64,000 nucleotides of DNA from JABACD01 sp047639675. GTDB taxonomy: Bacteria; Planctomycetota; UBA1135; GCA-002686595. The notes beneath the pieces were generated by a model. That model saw only the letters and a list, made by a program, of their open reading frames with translations, was not told the origin of the DNA and searched no databases. The number at the start of each line of letters is the position of its first letter. The stretch's first letter is position 1. A program made the position numbers and the translations under genes. Below are positions 35,864 through 44,369 of this stretch, piece by piece. Location of the stretch: NCBI GenBank assembly GCA_047639675.1, contig JBLIOI010000004.1, positions 22,129-86,128 on the forward strand, given 5' to 3'.

Positions 35864-36877
35864 ATGAGCACCCTAGCCGAATCTACTCCGACCGCCGCAG
35901 AAAGCGCTGCACTCTCCCTCTTGAAGGAGGGACAGCGATTTGTGTTGTCCGGGCACATCCGGCCCGACGGGGATTGCATCGGAGCCCAAGCGGCTCTTGC
36001 GAGTGTGCTGCGCTCCATGGGCAAAGAGGTTTGGATTCTCAATCCGGATCCAATCGAGCCGCAGTTCGATTACTTGAAAGGTGAGAATCGTTATCGGGTC
36101 TATAAAGGCGGTGACTTGCCGGTTCATGATGTGAGTGTGCTGCTCGACATCTCGGAGCTTTCCCGTTGCGGCGACCTCGGCGATGCACTCGATGCTTACG
36201 GAAGCTCGAAGAAGCTCGTTATCGATCATCACATTCACGTTGGCGAAGAATGGTGGGATGAGGCCTACGTCGATGTGACAGCCTCCGCGACCGGCCTCTT
36301 GGTCTACCGTATTGCCAAGCATCTCGGCGTGAGTTTGAGCGACACCGGCGCTTGTGGCGTATTCACCTCGATCGTGACGGACACCGGTTGGTTCAAGTAT
36401 TCGAACACTGATGCTGAAACCCTGCGCGTGGCGAGCGACATGTTGGAACTCGGGGTCGACTCAAGCTTGATGTTTGGCTCGATCTATCAGCGGCGCAGAA
36501 GCAGCCATCCGAGTGAGACTGGCGATCTGCTATCGTCAACTGTGTACTACCAGGATCGGCGCTTGGCAGTCATCTGTTCTTCGCGAGAAGAGAACGGAGC
36601 CGATGGTGTGGATCCCGAAGATGCATTGGACATCTTGCGCTCCGTGGGAACGGTCGAAGTTGTCTTGTTCCTGCGCGAGCTAGCGAGCGGCATGGTCAAG
36701 CTTTCGGCACGCAGCAAGAACGACTATGACGTCAATGCTCTAGCTCGCCGCTTCGGTGGTGGCGGACACCGTAAGGCTTCTGGCGCGTTGATTCAGGGAA
36801 CCCTGCAAGATGTGCGCTCGCGACTTGTGTCGGCGGCGGCATCGGGCTTTGACGCAATCGATGGAGGCTTACGTTGA
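35864..36877 (+). CDS. DHH/DHHA1 phosphoesterase (NrnA-like)
   Basis: Nanornase/pAp-phosphatase family, 337 residues; degrades short oligoribonucleotides, pAp or linear cyclic-dinucleotide products. The DHH domain shows SGHIRPDGDCIGAQ, DISELSRCGDL and IDHHIHVG, all metal-binding motifs. The DHHA1 domain ends GGGGHRKASGALI. ATG 35864 is preferred to the longer frame from 35783. The stop overlaps the TTG start of the next gene by 4 nt, pointing to a small operon of two phosphoesterases. Confidence 0.92.
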   Translation: MSTLAESTPTAAESAALSLLKEGQRFVLSGHIRPDGDCIGAQAALASVLRSMGKEVWILNPDPIEPQFDYLKGENRYRVYKGGDLPVHDVSVLLDISELSRCGDLGDALDAYGSSKKLVIDHHIHVGEEWWDEAYVDVTASATGLLVYRIAKHLGVSLSDTGACGVFTSIVTDTGWFKYSNTDAETLRVASDMLELGVDSSLMFGSIYQRRRSSHPSETGDLLSSTVYYQDRRLAVICSSREENGADGVDPEDALDILRSVGTVEVVLFLRELASGMVKLSARSKNDYDVNALARRFGGGGHRKASGALIQGTLQDVRSRLVSAAASGFDAIDGGLR

Positions 36878-37635
36878 GAGTCGCAGTCATATCGGACTTA
36901 CATTCGAATCGCGAAGCCCTCGAAGCGGTTTTCGCGCGGATTGGCACGTTGGATGTTTCGAGCGTCTTTTGCCTCGGGGATGTCATCGGCTACGGCCCGG
37001 ACCCCGAGTTTTGCGTTGACCTCGTGCGCGAGCGAGCTGACGTGGCTTTGATGGGCAACCACGACGAAGCTCTGTTTCGCGACGCCAGCGATTTCAACAC
37101 CCATGCACGCGGAGCGATCGATTACACGCGGCGACGCATGAAGCCCAATTGGTTCTCAGGGCGCGAGAAGAAAGCGCGTTGGCGCTGGTTGCAGGACCTG
37201 GCCATCTCTCACGATGAAGGTCGCTTTCATTTTGTCCACGGCTCACCCCGGGATCCGGTGCGCGAGTATGTGCTCTCCACCGACGGATTCCTGAACCCGG
37301 ACAAGCTGATTGGGATTTTTGATTGCTTCGATGGCGTGGCTGTCGGCGGACACACGCACCATCCCGGTATGCACGATCAAAGCCTCAGCTTTCACGGACT
37401 CGACGGCAAGGAAAGTTGCCGAATGGAGATCCCCCAAGAGGGCAAGTACATTATCAACGTGGGAAGTGTTGGGCAGCCGAGAGATGGCGACAGTCGCGCC
37501 TGCTTCGCGGTGATCGAAGAAAACTCGGTTACCTGGCATCGCGTTCGCTACGACATCGCTGCGACTCAACGCAAGATTCGCGAGACTGGCGAGCTCTCGG
37601 AGATCTTAGCCAAGCGTCTGACCTTGGGTAAGTGA
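36874..37635 (+). CDS. Metallophosphoesterase (YfcE/ApaH-like calcineurin fold)
   Basis: Cytosolic dinuclear-metal phosphoesterase of 253 residues. All family motifs are present: DLHSN, GDVIGYGPDP, GNHDEA, HGSPRDP and GGHTHHP. The GYGPDP form and the late NVGSVGQPRDGD motif are common in bacterial members related to diadenosine tetraphosphatase. The TTG start overlaps the upstream DHH gene (TTGA), and the stop lies 1 nt from the convergent proline dehydrogenase stop. Substrate not predictable. Confidence 0.9.
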   Translation: MRVAVISDLHSNREALEAVFARIGTLDVSSVFCLGDVIGYGPDPEFCVDLVRERADVALMGNHDEALFRDASDFNTHARGAIDYTRRRMKPNWFSGREKKARWRWLQDLAISHDEGRFHFVHGSPRDPVREYVLSTDGFLNPDKLIGIFDCFDGVAVGGHTHHPGMHDQSLSFHGLDGKESCRMEIPQEGKYIINVGSVGQPRDGDSRACFAVIEENSVTWHRVRYDIAATQRKIRETGELSEILAKRLTLGK

Positions 37636-37636
37636 G

Positions 37637-38530
37637 CTAGAAAGGCAGCATGTCGCGCATGACAGCCTTGAATAGGTCCGGGTTCTTGCGCAAGCGTCGT
37701 TGACTGTATTCGCGCCACTCCGGTCCATAGGGCACATAAACGCGCACTATATGCCCTTGGGATTTCCACTTGCTCCAGAGCTCTTCTTGGACGCCAAGCA
37801 AGACCTGGAACTCATAGTCGTCTGTACTGGTGCCGAATTCTCTGAGGAGCGAAACCAGGTCCTTGGCCAGATCCGAATCGTGTGTCGCCAAGCGTAGCTT
37901 CACATCACCGCGTGTTAGCAGGGCGCGTGTCGCAGCCAGGTATGCCCGGCTGATTCCAAGTTGTGTCGTGTGGGCGATCTCTGCGGGCTCGATGTAGATG
38001 CCCTTGACCATACGCACATCCAATGGGCCGGGCGCTAGTTGATCAATGTCGTCGAGCGTCCGAAACAGTCGTGCTTGCAGGACGATGCCGATAGCGCTGA
38101 ACTTCTGGCGCAGGGCTTCGAAGATGCGCAGGGTCGCGTCCGTCGTCGGATGATCTTCCATCTCGACGCGCATGAAAATGCCAATCTTGGCGCAGTGTTC
38201 TGCAACCTGCGAGTAAAGCTCGAGGGCCAGCGCTTCGCTGGAAGCCAATCCTAGGTGCGTAGGCTTGATCGAGATGTAGGTGTCGAGCCCGGCCTCGGCG
38301 ATCGCCGAGGCGCCCGCCATGTAATCGTTAGCCGCAGCGCGCGCCAGTTCGTCGGTGGTCGAGCCCTCGCCGAGAATGTCGTAAATGCCAGGATAGCCTT
38401 CTGCGGCCAACTGCTGGAGTCGGCGGAGTTCCTCGCCTAGAGTTTCGCCAGCGATGTACTTCCCCGCGAAGAATCGCATCAAGGGCCGAGGGAGAAGGGG
38501 CATGGCGCCGATCATCAGCTTGTGGAGCAT
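37637..38530 (-). CDS. Proline dehydrogenase
   Basis: FAD enzyme that oxidises proline to pyrroline-5-carboxylate, 297 residues, the short monofunctional form without a P5C dehydrogenase domain. The TIM-barrel motifs ISIKPTHLGL, FMRVEMEDH, LQARLFRTLDDI and the C-terminal RVYVPYGPEW with RRLRKNPDLFKAV (flavin and substrate contacts) are all seen. No P5C dehydrogenase gene is beside it. Convergent with the metallophosphoesterase gene. Confidence 0.92.
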   Translation of the reverse strand: MLHKLMIGAMPLLPRPLMRFFAGKYIAGETLGEELRRLQQLAAEGYPGIYDILGEGSTTDELARAAANDYMAGASAIAEAGLDTYISIKPTHLGLASSEALALELYSQVAEHCAKIGIFMRVEMEDHPTTDATLRIFEALRQKFSAIGIVLQARLFRTLDDIDQLAPGPLDVRMVKGIYIEPAEIAHTTQLGISRAYLAATRALLTRGDVKLRLATHDSDLAKDLVSLLREFGTSTDDYEFQVLLGVQEELWSKWKSQGHIVRVYVPYGPEWREYSQRRLRKNPDLFKAVMRDMLPF

Positions 38531-38640
38531 GCTGGGGATTCTACCGGGGTGAGGCGCACATACTAGTACCTAGGATGCTCGCCATTGGGGGGCGCTCTGC
38601 GTAGGCTGGGCGGGTCAATTCTCTGGCAGCGCTCCGGCTC

Positions 38641-39999
38641 ATGATGCTTCCCTCCTTACCATCCCGCGTCTCACTGCTCCGTGTCATCCTATTCTGGGCC
38701 GCGGCTCTAGGGTTGTGCGCCTGTGGCGACAAACCGCGGCCGGGTGTGGCACCCAAACATGTACTGATGATCTCAGTGGAGAACTTCCGGGGCGACCACA
38801 TCACTTGGTTGGGCTACGATCGTCATACCACTGGACTCCTGCGCTTGGATCGGCCCTCGGTGCTCGATCTCGACTTCTTGGGCGAGGGCGGGGTTAGCTT
38901 CTCACGCGCCTTTTCTCCGAGTTCGGATGATGAGTTTAGTGTTGCGAGTTTGCTGAGCGGCAGCTTGCCGATCTCTGGGGGGGGGCTGATGCTATATGAT
39001 GTGCGGCCAGGGTCACCTTCAACTCTCGCCGAAGAGTTCCGAGACAAGGGCTTCCTGACTGGCGGATTCTTCAACGCGAACTCCTTCTCCGAGGTCAACG
39101 CATCCGAAGGGGGCTTTGGTCGTGGCTTCGCTCGTTCCTCCTTTGTGGAGACCGATGGAGAAGTCTTGGCCGACTCTGTAGCTTGGTTGATGGAAGGCCG
39201 CGACCCCGACGCTCGCTATTTCACTTGGCTGCACTTGGGCGGCATTCGGAAGCCCTTCGTCGGACGGCCTTTCGTCGATCGCTTTTCCGCGCAAAACTAT
39301 GCGGGGCCCGTAAAGGCCGTGCCTGCGTTCTTCGAAAAGCTTGAAGCGAGTGAGGTGGGGTTGAACAGCGAAGACCGTTCGCGTTTGGTCGATCTCTACG
39401 ACGGCCAATTGTTGAAGACCAGCGAACTGCTCAATGCTTTCCTATTCATCTACAAGACCGAACTCAGCTCAGGGCCACTCTGGGGTGACACACTGATAAT
39501 CAACGTTGGAACTTCCGGTTGCGAGCTGGCTGAAAATGGTGGGCGAGTTGACGTGGATGATAGCCTTGTTGATCAAGGGCTAAATGTTCCGATATTGATG
39601 TCGCACCGCAGGAGTATGACCGGAGAGCGCATTCTTGGATCGGTAGTAGAGCTTGTCGACGTAAGTGCGACGCTGCGCGACTGGTTTAGCTTGGAACCTG
39701 AAGGCGAACCGCAGGGGCGCAGCTTGTTGAACTTGGCAGATACCTATGTCGAGAAGGAATATCGACCATACCCAGCGCTATCGTTTAGCAGTCATGCCGG
39801 CAAGTTCAACGGCTATAGTTTGCGTAGCGAACGTTGGCGCCTCACGGAAAAGGGCGGAGAGATCAAGCTCTTTGATCTCGATGTCGACCCCGCCGGTCGT
39901 CGCGATGTGTCCCGGTTCTATCCTCAAGAGTTGGCTCGACTGCAAGTTGAGCTGGAACTTCGCCGAGCCCAACTGGGTCTACCCGCGGAAAGGCCCTAG
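38641..39999 (+). CDS. Sulfatase-like lipoprotein lacking the catalytic motif
   Basis: Alkaline-phosphatase-superfamily fold, predicted lipoprotein of 452 residues (signal ending LCAC). The N-terminal block MISVENFRGDHITWLGY and the SVASLLSGSLP region follow sulfatases, but the C/S-x-P-x-R site is absent (SPSSDDEFSVASL). The usual first metal Asp is Glu or shifted (ISVEN), and the SDHG metal site reads NVGTSGCEL. The C-terminal RSERWRLTEKGGEIKLFDLD is typical of sulfatases. I infer an inactive or functionally changed homolog. The next gene encodes a polytopic membrane protein. Confidence 0.75.
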   Translation: MMLPSLPSRVSLLRVILFWAAALGLCACGDKPRPGVAPKHVLMISVENFRGDHITWLGYDRHTTGLLRLDRPSVLDLDFLGEGGVSFSRAFSPSSDDEFSVASLLSGSLPISGGGLMLYDVRPGSPSTLAEEFRDKGFLTGGFFNANSFSEVNASEGGFGRGFARSSFVETDGEVLADSVAWLMEGRDPDARYFTWLHLGGIRKPFVGRPFVDRFSAQNYAGPVKAVPAFFEKLEASEVGLNSEDRSRLVDLYDGQLLKTSELLNAFLFIYKTELSSGPLWGDTLIINVGTSGCELAENGGRVDVDDSLVDQGLNVPILMSHRRSMTGERILGSVVELVDVSATLRDWFSLEPEGEPQGRSLLNLADTYVEKEYRPYPALSFSSHAGKFNGYSLRSERWRLTEKGGEIKLFDLDVDPAGRRDVSRFYPQELARLQVELELRRAQLGLPAERP

Positions 40000-40011
40000 T
40001 CACTTTAGGTC

Positions 40012-41709
40012 ATGAAAACTGGCGCTAGTCAGCGGACGGACAAGCGGCTGGCGCGTGCAGTGTTCTTGTTGCTGCTCGCGGTCTATACGGCCACATTCAA
40101 TGGATTGCCCGGCGGGCCGGATGGCGAGGTTGCCTTCCAAACGACCAGCTCTCTGTGGCGCACTGGGTCGCTTTCCTTGCGGGGCACGCCAGAAGCCGAG
40201 GGCTTGATCGAATTTGCCCGCAGCCAACCTCCTGGCGGCTTCTCCGTGCGTGCTGGGGAGGGCGAGCGCGCAAATCGATTCTATGGCTGGTACGGAATTG
40301 GGCAGGCCATTGTGGCTTTGCCGTTCTATGGGGTGGGACGCATCGTCGGACATTTCGCCGATGGCATCCAGGGTGCTCACGAGAACCACACGCGCTTCGA
40401 TGTAGTCCGCAGCGAATACTTTGAGCATCTATTCGTCGGTTGGCGCAATCCAGTCTTGGCTGCTCTCACGGCGGTGCTCGTGGCGCTGATGGTGCGCCGC
40501 CTTGGACTATCTCCCGCGACAGCTCTTGTTGCGGGGCTCGGCTATGGTTTAGCGAGCTTCGCCTGGCCCCAAGCACGCGGCTCGCTCAGCGATGTGCAAG
40601 GTACCTTCTTTGTGGCGTGGTCACTGTACCTGTTGTTGCAACTGCGACAGACCTTGAACGTGCGTCTGACCGTGTTGTTCGGAGTCTCTTGCGCCTTCGT
40701 ATTCTTGACACGGGTTTCCCTGGCACCGGCGGTCTTGCTCTTTGACTTGGCCTTCTTGTGGTTGGTGTTCGAATTGCGCAAGCCGCGCTTCAAGGAGGAG
40801 GGCCGGCTATCGACGAGCAAGGTCTTAATGCTTGCGCTGATGCCGCAAATCGGAGCGCTCGTGTTGTGGATGGGGCTCAACTATTTGCGTTTCGCTGATC
40901 CCCTCGATAGTGGCTATGGTCTCGCGCTAGCGGGGGGGCTCTTTGGCAGTAACCCATTGCAGGGACTCTTGGGACTCCTGATTTCCCCGGGTAGAGGTCT
41001 TTTGTGGATGGCGCCGGTTCTGTTGTTGACAGGTTATGGAGTGAGTTGGGCGCGGCGCGAAAAGGAGCTGAACTTCGTTTGGCTGGTCCTGCTGTTGAGC
41101 GCCTCGGTGCTTCTACCCCTGGTCTTTATGCGCGGTTGGCATGGAGCCTGGAGTTTTGGTCCGCGCTACCTTTTGCCCGCCTTGCCCGGTTTGTGGACAG
41201 TCGCCGCATGCGGCTTTCAACGATCGGACGTCGAGATTGGCTTGCGCCCTGCTGTGCACTTCTTGTTGGGCGTCGGACTCTTGATTCAGCTGCCTGGAGT
41301 TCTCGTAGACACGGTGACCTACCACGACTTGGCGGTGCAAGCTGCACCCGGAAACTTGGCGGTGGGCGCCTCGGCGGAGGCGAGCGATCAAGCGGCCGCC
41401 GAATTCGATGCGATACAATTTGATTGGGGCTTCGCCGCGCCTTGGGCCCATTGGCGAATCCTTCGACATCGCGTGGCACATTCCGGGCAGGGGGCTGTGA
41501 CTTCCGAGACCTTTGCCGCTCAAGAGATCTTCCTGTGCACCAGCGATTTAGAGGTGCGTCCAACCCAGCCTCGCGAGAGGGGCTTTCGTCACCTGGCCTG
41601 GGTAGATTTATCGGAACGCCTTCAGGGCAGCATCTGGCCTGCGGTGGCAATGATCATCCTGTGTGCATTGCTGGGAATTGTGGCGATCGCGGGGGGGCTG
41701 GAGCCCTGA
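40012..41709 (+). CDS. Polytopic membrane protein, possibly GT-C type glycosyltransferase
   Basis: About 10 membrane segments in 565 residues. An N-terminal helix is followed by a periplasmic loop with GLPGGPDGEVAF and NRFYGWYGIGQA; later FGPRYLLPALPGLW resembles a motif seen in GT-C / ArnT-like and related uncharacterised planctomycete membrane proteins. No Asp pair typical of a GT-C donor site is certain. The gene starts 12 nt after the sulfatase-like gene, so the two may act together in cell-envelope modification. Confidence 0.6.
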   Translation: MKTGASQRTDKRLARAVFLLLLAVYTATFNGLPGGPDGEVAFQTTSSLWRTGSLSLRGTPEAEGLIEFARSQPPGGFSVRAGEGERANRFYGWYGIGQAIVALPFYGVGRIVGHFADGIQGAHENHTRFDVVRSEYFEHLFVGWRNPVLAALTAVLVALMVRRLGLSPATALVAGLGYGLASFAWPQARGSLSDVQGTFFVAWSLYLLLQLRQTLNVRLTVLFGVSCAFVFLTRVSLAPAVLLFDLAFLWLVFELRKPRFKEEGRLSTSKVLMLALMPQIGALVLWMGLNYLRFADPLDSGYGLALAGGLFGSNPLQGLLGLLISPGRGLLWMAPVLLLTGYGVSWARREKELNFVWLVLLLSASVLLPLVFMRGWHGAWSFGPRYLLPALPGLWTVAACGFQRSDVEIGLRPAVHFLLGVGLLIQLPGVLVDTVTYHDLAVQAAPGNLAVGASAEASDQAAAEFDAIQFDWGFAAPWAHWRILRHRVAHSGQGAVTSETFAAQEIFLCTSDLEVRPTQPRERGFRHLAWVDLSERLQGSIWPAVAMIILCALLGIVAIAGGLEP

Positions 41710-41771
41710 GTTTCGGGACTGACTTCTTGGCCCTCAAGGGTGGGGTCTTGCCTTCCGATGAACCCAAGGTG

Positions 41772-42653
41772 ATGAGATACATCCTCAATTACCTGAGCTC
41801 GCGAACTTCTTACTTGCTCCTTTTCGTGCCGCTATTGGGGCTCAGCCATGAGGAGCCGGTCTCCGAACTAGCGCCGCAACTACCCGAGCCCACTGTGGAA
41901 GCCGCTGAGTTCTTTGTGATCGAGTGGGCTGGAGAATCACCACACCCTGCTACTGGCTACAAGGGAGTCCAGGGTCTACGTGATGCCGTTCACCAAGGTC
42001 ATCTTGGACTCGCTAAGTTCCATCGCCGCCAGGTCGCCGGCGGCTGGCAGCTCGAGCAGGAGGTCATCTTCCCGTTCGATGAGATTCGATTGATGGCTGT
42101 CGAGTGTCTGAGCGCCAAGAGCCCACGCCTTGTTTGGCGCGAGCTATCAGGCGGCTTAGGACGCACGTTGTTTGCCGAGTGGACCGCGGAGAACGAACGT
42201 CTGCGTGTGCTTGAGTGGGCCAGTGACGGCGCATTGCGTGAGTACATCAGCACGAGTCGTGGCGCCGTCATGCCGCAGTATCTGCTTGAGCTTGCACGAC
42301 ATGGAAAAATCACTGCCGGGGTGTTTGAGGTCTTTGATCCCCTGCGCGGAGGATTGGACCGCTGGGAGCTCGAAACTTCCTACCTCCGTCAGGAACAAGA
42401 TGAGGATCAAGGCGAACATGATCCCAACGCACACACCTATCGGCGTCAGCTGAAATTTTATCGTAGTGACGGGACATTGGCGGGGAGCTATCTACTCGAG
42501 GGCGAGCGCCTGGTCAGTTTCCAGTGGCAAAATGGCCAGGTGCGTGCCAAGCGCATTTCTGCGGATGCTTTCGGAAAGCTGGAGCAGAGCTGGGGGATAG
42601 GGCGAGGAAGCACCGAGCTCGAAGCTCTGAATCTGGGCGCTAAAGATTTGTGA
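41772..42653 (+). CDS. Hypothetical secreted protein
   Basis: 293 residues from ATG 41772, which gives a signal-like N-terminus (MRYILNYLSSRTSYLLLFVP followed by LLGLSHEEP). A longer open frame reaches 41424 but overlaps the upstream membrane-protein gene. The mature part is rich in Trp, Glu and beta-strand patterns (FYRSDGTLAGSYLLEGERLV), including a repeated strand-turn feature. I do not recognise the family. It lies between the membrane protein and the efflux operon. Confidence 0.6.
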   Translation: MRYILNYLSSRTSYLLLFVPLLGLSHEEPVSELAPQLPEPTVEAAEFFVIEWAGESPHPATGYKGVQGLRDAVHQGHLGLAKFHRRQVAGGWQLEQEVIFPFDEIRLMAVECLSAKSPRLVWRELSGGLGRTLFAEWTAENERLRVLEWASDGALREYISTSRGAVMPQYLLELARHGKITAGVFEVFDPLRGGLDRWELETSYLRQEQDEDQGEHDPNAHTYRRQLKFYRSDGTLAGSYLLEGERLVSFQWQNGQVRAKRISADAFGKLEQSWGIGRGSTELEALNLGAKDL

Positions 42654-42755
42654 ATGCCATAATGTCAGCTAGTGGACCTTGGGGTATTGGCCTGATTGAG
42701 GTGCAATGACAGGTCTCGGCAACTTTGATCCCCATCACCTACCTACGCCGACCCT

Positions 42756-44369
42756 GTGAGAATCCCCCAACTCTTCTCGATCGCCCTCTTGGGCTGTGCT
42801 GCCTGCCGTAGCGCTCAGGACTATCGAATCGCGGCCGACGATGAGGTCTATGGCCTGATCAATGACCGCCGTTCTCAATTGTTCGGCGAAGAAGGTTCGT
42901 TCACGATTGACCCTGCCGAGGGCAGCTTGCGTTCACAGGTAATCGCGGGGGAAATTGGAGAGCTGAACGCGCTGACTCTGGCGAAATGTTTGGACATCGC
43001 GGCAGAAAACACTCGCGAGTACCAATCGCGAAAAGAGGCGCTCTATCGGGCCGCTCTGGACCTGACGCTGGAACGATGGCGCCTGGGTTGGCAAGCCAAC
43101 TTGGGCGGAGACATCGGAATCGCCGGTCTCGGCGACACGGCCAGCGGTGCGACGGGCGGAGGAGGATTGGGCTTGACCAAGGTGCTCGGGACGGGCGCCC
43201 AGATCTTTACTGACCTGGGAATAGCGATTGCCAAGGACTTGAGTGGCGGCGGTGGTTGGACTGCTCAATCGAGTTTCGGGTTTCTCTTCAGCCAGCCGTT
43301 GATGCGCGGTGCTGGCGGATGGATCGTCTACGAAGACTTGACTCAGGCGGAGCGCACCTTGGTTTACGAGATTCGTTCCTTTGAGCGTTTTCGTCGTGAG
43401 CTCGCGGTGGACTTGGCTGCGCGCATTCTGCGCTTGCTTCAGAACTTGAACATCATTGATAACGAGCGGCGAAACTACGAAAACGTCAGCAAAATTCGCG
43501 AGCGCAACGAGTCACTGTCGGAAGCCGGTCGCATGAGCGACATTCAAGTCGACCAAGCGCGTCAAAACGAATACACCTCTCAAAATCGTTTGATCAATGC
43601 ACGCGTGAGCTACTACAGCTTGCTGGACTCCTTCAAGCTCTTGCTTGGCTTGCCTATGAGTGTTGATCTCTCGGTCAATCCTAATGAGTTGGAAAGCTTG
43701 GCGGAGATCGGTAAGGGCTTGAAAGGGGTCGATGAACAGCTCGCTACAGAATTGGCCTACCAGAACCGCGAGGACTTCAAGACCATCGTTGATCGAGTGG
43801 TTGATGCAGAACGCCGGTCGCGTGTGGCGGCTGATGCCTTGCGAATGAGGCTCGATATCACATCGTCGGTCGATGTCTCCTCGGATGCACGTAATCCGCT
43901 GAAGTTCAACTTTCAGGACGTTAGCTGGAGCCTGGGCCTGCTCATTGATCTACCTATAGATCGAACGCCTGAGCGCAACAACTACCGCTCGTCGCTGATC
44001 ACTTGGCAATCCGCAGCACGCAATGCGGCGGAGTTTGAAGACACCATCGCACTTTCACTGCGCAACGAACTGCGCGAGTTGGAATCAAGTGCGGAGTCGA
44101 GAGACATCCAGGCCGAGGCTGTGGTGCTAGCAGAGAAGCGTGTGGAGAGTGCAACGTTGAATATTGAGGCTGGCCGTGCGGAGACGCGAGATCTCTTGGA
44201 AGCTCAAGATGCTCTAGTCTCTTCGCGGAATCTGGAGACGCGCGCTTTGATTGACTACACCTTGGCGCAGCTTGACTTAGTTTTGGACATGGGGATCTTG
44301 CGTGTGAACGAGCAAGGCATCCTCTTTGAATCGATTTCCAGCCTAAGGGCGGACGAGGAATCAAAATGA
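42756..44369 (+). CDS. TolC-family outer-membrane efflux lipoprotein (MacAB system)
   Basis: Outer-membrane channel component of 537 residues. The N-terminal signal ends in Cys (GCAAC), so it may be lipidated. Two long alpha-hairpin regions with the OEP pattern are seen: LTLAKCLDIAAENTREYQSR near the start, and DIQVDQARQNEYTSQNRL and AGRAETRDLLEAQDALVSSR later. GTG start at 42756. Its stop overlaps the ATG of the membrane-fusion gene (ATGA), so it heads a coupled operon of outer-membrane factor, adaptor, ATPase and permease. Confidence 0.88.
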   Translation: MRIPQLFSIALLGCAACRSAQDYRIAADDEVYGLINDRRSQLFGEEGSFTIDPAEGSLRSQVIAGEIGELNALTLAKCLDIAAENTREYQSRKEALYRAALDLTLERWRLGWQANLGGDIGIAGLGDTASGATGGGGLGLTKVLGTGAQIFTDLGIAIAKDLSGGGGWTAQSSFGFLFSQPLMRGAGGWIVYEDLTQAERTLVYEIRSFERFRRELAVDLAARILRLLQNLNIIDNERRNYENVSKIRERNESLSEAGRMSDIQVDQARQNEYTSQNRLINARVSYYSLLDSFKLLLGLPMSVDLSVNPNELESLAEIGKGLKGVDEQLATELAYQNREDFKTIVDRVVDAERRSRVAADALRMRLDITSSVDVSSDARNPLKFNFQDVSWSLGLLIDLPIDRTPERNNYRSSLITWQSAARNAAEFEDTIALSLRNELRELESSAESRDIQAEAVVLAEKRVESATLNIEAGRAETRDLLEAQDALVSSRNLETRALIDYTLAQLDLVLDMGILRVNEQGILFESISSLRADEESK

